Source: Acidobacteriota bacterium (GTDB taxonomy: Bacteria > Acidobacteriota > Vicinamibacteria > Vicinamibacterales > 2-12-FULL-66-21). Taken from it: a DNA stretch of 23,759 nucleotides. The first letter of the stretch is position 1, and each line of letters starts with the position of its first letter. This document shows positions 13,959-20,139 of this stretch, piece by piece. The translations under genes and the position numbers were made by a program. The notes beneath the pieces are model-generated. The model worked only from the letters and a program-made list of their open reading frames with translations. It did not search any database and was not told the origin of the DNA. The stretch is taken from NCBI GenBank assembly GCA_013694845.1, contig JACDBQ010000541.1, positions 1 through 23,759 of the forward strand, in the 5' to 3' direction.

Positions 13959-15924
13959 CTCCGCGGGACCCCGATTTCACTTCGTCGGCGGCAAAGGGGG
14001 CGTCGGCAAGACGACCTGTTCGGCTGCCCTGTCGATCGCTGCCGCCATTGCGGGTGAGCGGGTGCTGGTCGCCTCCACTGACCCGGCTGCGTCGCTGGGC
14101 GACGCCTTCGCGACGCGCCTGGCTGCCTCACCCCGCCGGATCACGCTGAAGAAGGGACGCCTCTGGGCGGTGGAGATCAATGCAACGGTGTCGCTTCAGC
14201 GCTGGCTGGACGAACGCCGGGCACTCCTGGAAAAGATCGCGGTCGAGGGCACGTGGCTCGACCAGGATGACGTGACCAAGCTCCTGCGGCTGTCGTTGCC
14301 CGGCATCGATGAACTGGCGGCGCTCCTCGAGATCCGCCGACTCGCCGGCCTGGGTCGCTACGATCTGATCGTCGTCGACACCGCCCCGACCGGCCACACC
14401 CTGCGTATGCTCTCGATGCCGCGAACGCTGGGCGGCCTTGCCGATGTGTTCGAGGCGATGCGGCAGAAGCAGCGGGTCATGCAGGAGGCGCTGCGCGGCG
14501 GATGGCACCCGTCCGCGGAGGACGGCCTGATCGACGACCTGGCTGCGACAGCCGAGGACCTCTCTGCCCTGCTGCGGAATCCGGCGCGCACACGCCTGTC
14601 ATGGGTCACGCTCGGCGAGCCGATGGCGATCGAAGAGACCATCGACGCGATCCAGGCGTTGCGGGAGAGCGGCATCGCCGTGCAGTCCGTGATAGCGAAC
14701 CGGCTCACACCCCCCTTGTCCGAGCCGTGCCGCCACTGTGCCGCGAGGCGGACCCTCGAGCACAAGGCCTTGCGCGGCCTACCACCCGTCGACGAGCTCG
14801 TCGGGGTCACGGCGCGGGTCACCGAACCGACCGGTGTTCCCGCGCTGACCGGTCTCGGCGCGGAACTGAGGCAAGGGTCGCTCCGGCTGGATCGTGCGCC
14901 CCGGACCCGCGGTTGGGCCGCTTCCCTGAACGGAGCGCGGTGCGCGCCGGCGGACCTCATTCCCGAATCGGCACGCCTCGTCCTGCTTGGAGGCAAGGGC
15001 GGAGTCGGCAAGACCACGTGCGCGGCCGCGCTGGCGATTTCTGCGGCGGATCGCTGGAAGCAGCGGCGTGTCCTGTTGATGTCGGCGGACCCCGCCCATT
15101 CATTGGCCGATGCGCTTGCTTCCGCCGTTTCCGATACACCGTCCACTGTCGCGGCAGGACCGTCAAACCTTGCCGCGCGCGAGATGGATGCGGGGCGGAT
15201 CCTTGCCGGCTTTCAGGTACGCTACATCGAAACGATCGACCGTATGTTCGATCGACTGGCCGGCGACGGATCATTCGACGTCGCGCACGACCGTTCCGTC
15301 ATGCGGGGGTTGATCGAGCTCGCCCCGCCGGGCCTCGACGAGTTGACGGCGGTGCTCGAGATCACCGATGCCATGTCCGGGGACGCTCCCCAGTGGGACC
15401 TCGTCGTGATGGACACCGCGCCAACGGGCCATGCATTACGGCTGCTCGAAATGCCTAGCCTGATCCAGGCGTGGGTGAGAGCGCTGATGGCCATCCTGCT
15501 CAAGTATCAAGCGGTGGCACGCGTCGGCGCGTTCGCGGAGATCCTCCTGAAGCTGTCCCGGGGTATCGGGCGACTCCGCGATCTGCTGGCCAGGCCGGAG
15601 GAGACGATCTTCATCGCGGTGACGCGTGCCGCCGCGCTGCCGCGTCTCGAGACCGTCAGACTGGTTCGACGTCTCGCACAGCTGCAGATCCACGTGCCCG
15701 CGATCGTGATCAACGCGGTCGGACACGGTGACTGCCGGCGCTGCGCCCGCATCGGGGCAGGCGAGCGGCGGGAGATCGCTGCCATTAGCAAGGCGCTCGC
15801 CGCGGAGGGCCGTCGCATGGTCGTCACGGGTGCGCAGCTCCCGCCGCCGTCAGGCAGCACGTCGCTGAAGCGGTGGGGCAAAGACGCCTGGCGCGCCGCG
15901 CCGGGATATCATCGAATTCCGTGA
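13951..15924 (+). CDS. Tandem ArsA/Get3-family ATPase, start codon unclear
   Basis: A protein of about 657 residues made of two ArsA/Get3-type ATPase halves. Each has the deviant Walker A loop GKGGVGKT (residues about 14-21 and 348-355), the STDPAASLGDAF / SADPAHSLADAL switch region with its catalytic Asp, and the family signature DTAPTGHTLR / DTAPTGHALR. Each also has a CxxC pair (CRHC, 260-263; CRRC, 595-598), like the zinc-binding Cys of Get3, the factor that delivers tail-anchored membrane proteins; such pairs are not a feature of arsenite-pump regulation. No arsenic genes are nearby. No ATG, GTG or TTG lies between the upstream in-frame stop (13792) and the first Walker loop; GCG at 13951 is placed where GTG would fit and is used here as a tentative start. 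It overlaps gvpG and, by 4 bases, the next GvpF/L gene. It may load or target GvpA, in place of GvpN. Confidence 0.85.
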   Translation, partial: ATDSAGPRFHFVGGKGGVGKTTCSAALSIAAAIAGERVLVASTDPAASLGDAFATRLAASPRRITLKKGRLWAVEINATVSLQRWLDERRALLEKIAVEGTWLDQDDVTKLLRLSLPGIDELAALLEIRRLAGLGRYDLIVVDTAPTGHTLRMLSMPRTLGGLADVFEAMRQKQRVMQEALRGGWHPSAEDGLIDDLAATAEDLSALLRNPARTRLSWVTLGEPMAIEETIDAIQALRESGIAVQSVIANRLTPPLSEPCRHCAARRTLEHKALRGLPPVDELVGVTARVTEPTGVPALTGLGAELRQGSLRLDRAPRTRGWAASLNGARCAPADLIPESARLVLLGGKGGVGKTTCAAALAISAADRWKQRRVLLMSADPAHSLADALASAVSDTPSTVAAGPSNLAAREMDAGRILAGFQVRYIETIDRMFDRLAGDGSFDVAHDRSVMRGLIELAPPGLDELTAVLEITDAMSGDAPQWDLVVMDTAPTGHALRLLEMPSLIQAWVRALMAILLKYQAVARVGAFAEILLKLSRGIGRLRDLLARPEETIFIAVTRAAALPRLETVRLVRRLAQLQIHVPAIVINAVGHGDCRRCARIGAGERREIAAISKALAAEGRRMVVTGAQLPPPSGSTSLKRWGKDAWRAAPGYHRIP

Positions 15925-16700
15925 CCGCTCTCTACCTGTACTGCATCGTCAAGGCCGCGCGTAAGCCTTCGCTGGCGGGTGTCCCCGACGGTTTGCCTGG
16001 CGGCACGCGCCCCGAGATGCTGCACGTCGCCGGATCGATCTGGCTGGTCGCCACGGAGGTGCCGCTCGCTACCTATGGATCCGGGCATCTCGACCGCCAC
16101 CTGGCCGATGTCAATTGGGTCGGCCGGATCGCGCTGGCGCACGAAGCGGTCGTCGAAACCTTCGCGCAGAAAGCCAGCGCGACAGTCATACCGATGAAGC
16201 TCTTCACGATGTTCTCAACCCGTGAACGTGCCGTTTCCGATATCAGCGCCCGGCGTGCTTCCATCGACGCCTCGATGCGGAGGATCGCGGGCGCGGAAGA
16301 GTGGGGCATCCGGATCATGCGCGGGGAGCAGTCGTCAAAAAAGCGGCACGGTGGCACCGGCGTACGCGCCACTTCGGGCGTCGCGTTCCTGGCCGCAAAG
16401 AAAAAGGCGCGGGATACGGCGAAAGACGCCAGGCTTGCCGCCGCCGAGGCGGCCGCGACTGCATTCGAACGGCTCGCCAGGCTCGCAACCGATGCGCGGC
16501 GGCGGGACGACGCGCCTGCGGCGGGGACGATCCCCCCTCTGTTGGACGCCGCCTTTCTGGTGCCGTCGGCCAGGCGCGCCACGTTCACGCAGACGGCGCG
16601 TCGCGAGGCTGCGGCGTGCGCCAGAGCCGGCGCGCAGATGATGCTCTCGGGTCCGTGGCCGGCTTACAACTTCGTCCGGGGTGACGAGCGAAACAGATGA
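15921..16700 (+). CDS. gvpF: GvpF/GvpL-family protein (copy 2)
   Basis: A 259-residue GvpF/GvpL protein. It starts with the family strand LYLYCIVKA, contains HEAVVETFAQKASATVIPMKLFTMF (the region matching HTVIPMSFGTVF of copy 1) and ends with SGPWPAYNFV. A long Ala/Arg-rich helix (about residues 150-200, KKKARDTAKDARLAAAEAAA) forms the middle coiled segment. The GTG start at 15921 overlaps the ATPase stop (GTGA), and its own stop overlaps the next ATG (ATGA, 16697-16700). Three proteins of this family in one operon suggest split roles: one that keeps GvpA soluble and others in the accessory complex. Confidence 0.88.
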   Translation: MTALYLYCIVKAARKPSLAGVPDGLPGGTRPEMLHVAGSIWLVATEVPLATYGSGHLDRHLADVNWVGRIALAHEAVVETFAQKASATVIPMKLFTMFSTRERAVSDISARRASIDASMRRIAGAEEWGIRIMRGEQSSKKRHGGTGVRATSGVAFLAAKKKARDTAKDARLAAAEAAATAFERLARLATDARRRDDAPAAGTIPPLLDAAFLVPSARRATFTQTARREAAACARAGAQMMLSGPWPAYNFVRGDERNR

Positions 16701-17047
16701 AACGCCGCAAGCCCTTGCCAACCCCAGTACCCCGGGCCAGGCCGCCGAGAGCAAGGCCGATCGCTACGCTGCCGGAACGGATAGGCCGGACCGCACTCCC
16801 GCCACGTCCCGCGCCCCGCAAACCCGAGCCGCGACCGCCACAACAGCATCTTCCCAGGCGCGACGTCGCCCGAATCATCGACGACGGCGACAGGTCGCTC
16901 GTCGACGTCCTCGACAGCCTTCTGAACCAGGGGGTGGTGCTGAACGCAGACCTGGTCCTCGCGCTCGCCGATGTCGACCTCGTTTACGTGCGGCTGTCGG
17001 CGCTGCTCTGTGCCGCGGACCGGATTCTGCCGCGCAGGGACGCATAG
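16697..17047 (+). CDS. GvpA-family protein, GvpS/J type, with Pro/Arg-rich N-terminus
   Basis: A 116-residue protein. The C-terminal half (about 66-110) is a GvpA-family core: SLVDVLDSLLNQGVVLNADL, then ALADVDLVYVRLSALLCAA. The DVDLVYV strand is closest to the minor proteins GvpS and GvpJ rather than to the main wall protein. The first 60 residues are a disordered extension rich in Pro and Arg (PVPRARPPRARP, PRPAPRKPEPRPP). The start is fixed by the ATGA overlap with copy 2 of gvpF/L, so the extension is probably real. The core ends almost at the C-terminus, unlike the tailed GvpA. The next gene starts directly after the stop. Confidence 0.8.
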   Translation: MKRRKPLPTPVPRARPPRARPIATLPERIGRTALPPRPAPRKPEPRPPQQHLPRRDVARIIDDGDRSLVDVLDSLLNQGVVLNADLVLALADVDLVYVRLSALLCAADRILPRRDA

Positions 17048-17677
17048 GTGCCGCTGTACGTGCTGGCGCTCGCCGATCGACCTCCCGGCCGGTGGACGCC
17101 GCCCGGCCACGCGCTGTACACCATCAATGTGGATGGCATCTATGCGATTTGCGAACGGCGTCAAAGTGTACCGGCAGCGACCGATGACTTCCTGCGCAGG
17201 CAGCATGCTGTTCTGGTCCAGTTGGCGCGTCGCCTGCCAGCGCTCCTGCCGGCGCGGTACGGTGCCTTCATGACCAAGGCAGCGCTCGTGACGCTGTTGC
17301 GGAGCCGCGAGACAGAGATTCGTGTCGGGCTGGACGAGGTACGCGGCCGCGTGCAGATGTCCCTTCGCGTCCTGGGCCACCGTCGGCGCTCACCCCGTCT
17401 CGCAGCGGCGACCGGTCGCGAGTACCTGGAACAGCGGCGACGGGCCGCTTCTCCGGCCTTGCCACGGTCGACCAGGTCGCTGCTGGCGTCGCTTCGGCCG
17501 CTCGTGGCGCGAGAACGACGGGAGCCAGGCGCCGGCCCACTGCTGGCCACGGTGTATCACCTGGTTGACGCCGCGCAGGTGCCGTCGTATCGCCGTATCC
17601 TCGACCGGAGCGCACCTGCCGCGGTGATCGTCTCAGGTCCCTGGCCCGCATTTGCCTTCGCTCCCGGGCCCTGGTGA
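17048..17677 (+). CDS. GvpF/GvpL-family protein (copy 3), divergent
   Basis: A 209-residue, more divergent GvpF/GvpL homologue. It starts LYVLALADRP, has the region RLPALLPARYGAFMTKAALV where the others have the VIPMxFGT motif, and ends SGPWPAFAFAPG, a recognisable version of the family end. The GTG start at 17048 immediately follows the stop of the preceding gene, with no gap. Its length is shorter than copy 1 and it lacks the long acidic helix. Its stop overlaps gvpK (GTGATG at 17674-17679). Confidence 0.8.
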   Translation: MPLYVLALADRPPGRWTPPGHALYTINVDGIYAICERRQSVPAATDDFLRRQHAVLVQLARRLPALLPARYGAFMTKAALVTLLRSRETEIRVGLDEVRGRVQMSLRVLGHRRRSPRLAAATGREYLEQRRRAASPALPRSTRSLLASLRPLVARERREPGAGPLLATVYHLVDAAQVPSYRRILDRSAPAAVIVSGPWPAFAFAPGPW

Positions 17678-18066
17678 TGGCGAAAAGGAAAGCGCCGGCC
17701 GCCGTTCGCAGAAAGAATCCGCGCCGTCGTCCTACCGGAATCGACGTGCACGAAGTGGAGTCCTTACGCTCGGAGCTGGAACGATTGCGCAGGGCAGGTG
17801 CGCCTCCCCGCTGGAACGCGGACCCTCAGGACGTGCGGCGATCGGTCGCGAAACTGGTGCTGACCCTCGTGGAGGCGATCCGCCAACTGCTGGAACGGCA
17901 GGCGATCCGGCGCATGGAAGCGAAGACGCTCACCGACGCTGAGACCGAGGCGATCGGGCTTGCTCTGATGCGGCTCGAAGAAACGGTCCGGGAGATTGGA
18001 GCGCAATTCGATCTCGCTCCGGAGGAACTGACCCTGGACCTCGGTCCGATCGGGAGACTGGTATGA
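17677..18066 (+). CDS. gvpK: Gas vesicle protein GvpK
   Basis: A 129-residue GvpK-family protein. The core (about residues 50-128) shows the expected helices VRRSVAKLVLTLVEAIRQLLERQAIRRM, then LTDAETEAIGLALMRLEETV and the ending LDLGPIGRLV. GvpK is an accessory protein found in nearly all gas vesicle clusters and needed for vesicle formation; its exact job is unsettled. The first 20 residues are strongly basic (KRKAPAAVRRKNPRRRP). ATG 17677 overlaps the previous stop by one base (TGATG); GTG 17674 is an alternative. Its stop overlaps the lipid kinase start by 4 bases. Confidence 0.9.
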   Translation: MAKRKAPAAVRRKNPRRRPTGIDVHEVESLRSELERLRRAGAPPRWNADPQDVRRSVAKLVLTLVEAIRQLLERQAIRRMEAKTLTDAETEAIGLALMRLEETVREIGAQFDLAPEELTLDLGPIGRLV

Positions 18067-19004
18067 CCCACCCGGCTGCGCTGCTCATCGTCAATCCTTC
18101 GTCCGGACGTGAAAAGGGGGCCGAGAACGAAGACGTGCTCAGCGACGCCGTGCGACGACGGTTCGGCGATGTCCGGACTGTGCAGACGGCGGGGGACGGC
18201 GACGCGGAGAACGCCGCGAGCGCCGCGGCGTCCGGGGGATGCCGGACGATCTTCGTGGCCGGGGGCGACGGCACCCTGAACGAAGCACTGAACGGTGTGG
18301 CGGCAGCCGGCGAGCTCGACAACGTACGGTTCGGAATCTTCCCGCTGGGCACCGGGAATGATTTTGCGGCTGCGCTCGGGATCCCGCTCGACCTTGAAGA
18401 AGCGATCGACATTCTGCTCGCCGGCCGTGAGCTCCGCGTCGATGTGGGGGTGGTCAACGGACGACACTTCCTGAACACGTCCGGAGGGGGCTACATCGCC
18501 GAGGTCTCCGTTGCGGTGACACCGCAGCTCAAGACCATTGCCGGCCGTCTCGCCTATCTGATCGGGGGCGCACAGGCGTTGATGGAGTATGAACCGGTCC
18601 GCGCCACGGTCAGTGCCGATCCCGGTGGCCTGCGGATCGGACTGGGCCTGTACGCGTTTGCCGTCTGCAATTCACGCCTGATTGGCGGCGGCAGACTCAT
18701 CGCTCCAGACGCCGTGATCGACGACGGGCTGCTCGATGTCTGCCTCATCGAAGCGATGGGCGCACTCGAGTTCGTCGCGCTGGCGCGCAAGGTGGCTGAC
18801 GGTGATCACGTCAACGATCCGCGCGTCCGTTACCTCCAAGCTTCGTCGGTGACGATCGAGCTGGAACGCGAGACCCACATCAACACGGACGGAGAGGTCT
18901 TGAGCGCAACCCGATGCGAGTACTCGGTGCTTCCGCGAGCTGCCCGCTTTTTCGCCGGCGATGCGACTTTCGCCGCCGCCACGCCGGTTCTTAACGCCAC
19001 CTGA
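18063..19004 (+). CDS. Diacylglycerol/lipid kinase family protein
   Basis: A 313-residue kinase of the DAGK/YegS/BmrU family, which phosphorylates diacylglycerol or related lipids at the inner face of the membrane. The ATP-binding elements are clear: LLIVNPSSGREKG at the N-terminus, VAGGDGTLNEALNG and FPLGTGNDFAAALGI. The second domain carries the DDGLLDVCLIE segment and the closing NTDGE motif typical of the family. ATG 18063 overlaps the gvpK stop (ATGA), so it is co-transcribed with the gas vesicle genes as the last gene. A lipid kinase is not a usual member of gas vesicle clusters; whether it serves them or is simply downstream cannot be decided. Its end overlaps the convergent propeller gene by 14 bases. 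Confidence 0.92.
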   Translation: MTHPAALLIVNPSSGREKGAENEDVLSDAVRRRFGDVRTVQTAGDGDAENAASAAASGGCRTIFVAGGDGTLNEALNGVAAAGELDNVRFGIFPLGTGNDFAAALGIPLDLEEAIDILLAGRELRVDVGVVNGRHFLNTSGGGYIAEVSVAVTPQLKTIAGRLAYLIGGAQALMEYEPVRATVSADPGGLRIGLGLYAFAVCNSRLIGGGRLIAPDAVIDDGLLDVCLIEAMGALEFVALARKVADGDHVNDPRVRYLQASSVTIELERETHINTDGEVLSATRCEYSVLPRAARFFAGDATFAAATPVLNAT

Positions 19005-20073
19005 ACGTGTAGCAACCCGGAGCGACGAGCAGCCGGCCGTCCCGCGTGAAATGCAAATTGGTTGGCGTCAGGACTCCGGCGGCGTGGAACTCGATCGTCC
19101 GCTTCTTGTCCCCGCTGGCGTCGTAGACATACGTCTGCGGCGTCGCCAGTGACATCCACAGGTTGCCCTCCGGATCGACGCCGGCGGTTCGCACGGAGGG
19201 GGGCACGACCGGGAACTCGCCAGCGGTCGTCTTCCTTCTCGGCCACTCGGTAGGCAGGGTCTGGATGTGCTTGTCGAGCTCGCGGCCTTCGATGTGACGT
19301 TCGAACAACAGCTTGCCGTCGGCATCGTATTTCCGGAACATCGGAATTCCACTCAAAAACACGAAGTAGAATCCTCCGCCTTCAGGAATCGCGAGAGCGA
19401 TGCCGGCGTTCAGCGCGATGTGCAGGTCCCGATCCGGCTCGTGGCCGGTCGCCCGTAGCTCGCCAAACGATCGAAGCGTTCGTCCGTCCGGACCGTACTC
19501 GGAAATGAGCGTTCCGGACTCCGGTTGACTGATCAGGATCGTCTTGCCGGTGTAATCGAGCGACCCGATCCCGCTCAGGACGAAATCCCCGAGCGCAATG
19601 CGCGGAATGTTCCGGCCGGGCAGGGTGAACCCGCCCACCGTGCCCCCCATATGGAAAAAGATCTGGATCCGCTCCATGCCGCTCGGTGCGTCGGCAATGA
19701 CGAAGGTGCCGTCAGGGGCGGAGTCGAAGGCGAGCGGACGCAGAATGCGTCCGGCTTCCACGCCGATCTGGACAATCATTCGCGCCGCACCATTGCGCGG
19801 CACGCCGTGGACCGCATGCGACCGTCGATCGAACACCAGATAGTCGCCGTCGGGCGACAGATGGCATGCGGCGATGTCGTTGAACGTGCCGGCTACGTGG
19901 GCCGGCAGGGCAGAGATCGAGCGGAGGGTCTCGGCGGGCAATGCTGAATTTCGATTGCTGAATGCTGAAATAAGGTTAAAGGACGAAATGCTGAAGTTCG
20001 GCTGAGCAGTGAAGTTCGGGTGAGCGCTCAAGACGCTGAAAGCGGCGACGACCCCGAGCCGTGAGGCGTTCAC
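18991..20073 (-). CDS. Secreted 6-bladed beta-propeller (NHL-like) protein
   Basis: A 360-residue protein of the NHL/6-bladed beta-propeller type, seen in repeated blade patterns such as HLSPDGDYLVFDRRSHAVHGV, FDSAPDGTFVIADAPSGMERI and GVDPEGNLWMSLATPQTYVYDASG. Such domains bind ligands or partners; no catalytic residue is evident. The N-terminus (MNASRLGVVAAFSVLSA) is a probable signal peptide. Residues about 20-47 (rich in Ser, Asn, Phe) are encoded by heptamer-repeat DNA and separate the signal from the first blade. GTG 20073 is preceded by GGGGGCAGG. It follows the E1 gene on the same strand with a 66-bp gap. Its 3' end overlaps the lipid kinase gene by 14 bases. Confidence 0.7.
   Translation of the reverse strand: MNASRLGVVAAFSVLSAHPNFTAQPNFSISSFNLISAFSNRNSALPAETLRSISALPAHVAGTFNDIAACHLSPDGDYLVFDRRSHAVHGVPRNGAARMIVQIGVEAGRILRPLAFDSAPDGTFVIADAPSGMERIQIFFHMGGTVGGFTLPGRNIPRIALGDFVLSGIGSLDYTGKTILISQPESGTLISEYGPDGRTLRSFGELRATGHEPDRDLHIALNAGIALAIPEGGGFYFVFLSGIPMFRKYDADGKLLFERHIEGRELDKHIQTLPTEWPRRKTTAGEFPVVPPSVRTAGVDPEGNLWMSLATPQTYVYDASGDKKRTIEFHAAGVLTPTNLHFTRDGRLLVAPGCYTFRWR
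19941..19968 (-). repeat. Heptamer repeat inside the propeller coding sequence
   Basis: On the + strand four units lie in register: ATGCTGA, ATTTCGA, TTGCTGA, ATGCTGA; another ATGCTGA stands at 19988-19994, out of register. Relative to the gene (minus strand) the unit reads TCAGCAT, which contains no stop in any frame. It encodes part of the Ser/Asn/Phe-rich segment after the signal peptide. Confidence 0.7.
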
Positions 20074-20103
20074 CCCTGCCCCCTTGACCCTTGCCCCCTT
20101 ACC

Positions 20104-20131
20104 TCAGCATTCAACATTCAGCATTCAGCAT
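20104..20131 (-). repeat. Heptamer array after the E1 gene
   Basis: Four tandem 7-base units on the minus strand in the order ATGCTGA, ATGCTGA, ATGTTGA, ATGCTGA, starting 8 bases after the E1 stop. It occupies much of the 66-bp gap between the E1 gene and the propeller gene; the rest is a run of CCCTTG-like units. Three successive units put TGA in all three frames. Confidence 0.85.
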
Positions 20132-20139
20132 TGCAGCGA

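Noticed and set aside
13951..15924. Arsenite-pump ATPase (arsA) as the function of the tandem ATPase
   Set aside because: There is no arsB, arsD, arsC or arsR in the window, and the gene overlaps gas vesicle genes on both sides; the CxxC pairs point to Get3-like chemistry instead.
19525..19947. Open frames on the + strand inside the propeller gene
   Set aside because: They have no ribosome binding site or known domain, while the minus-strand frame shows blade repeats.
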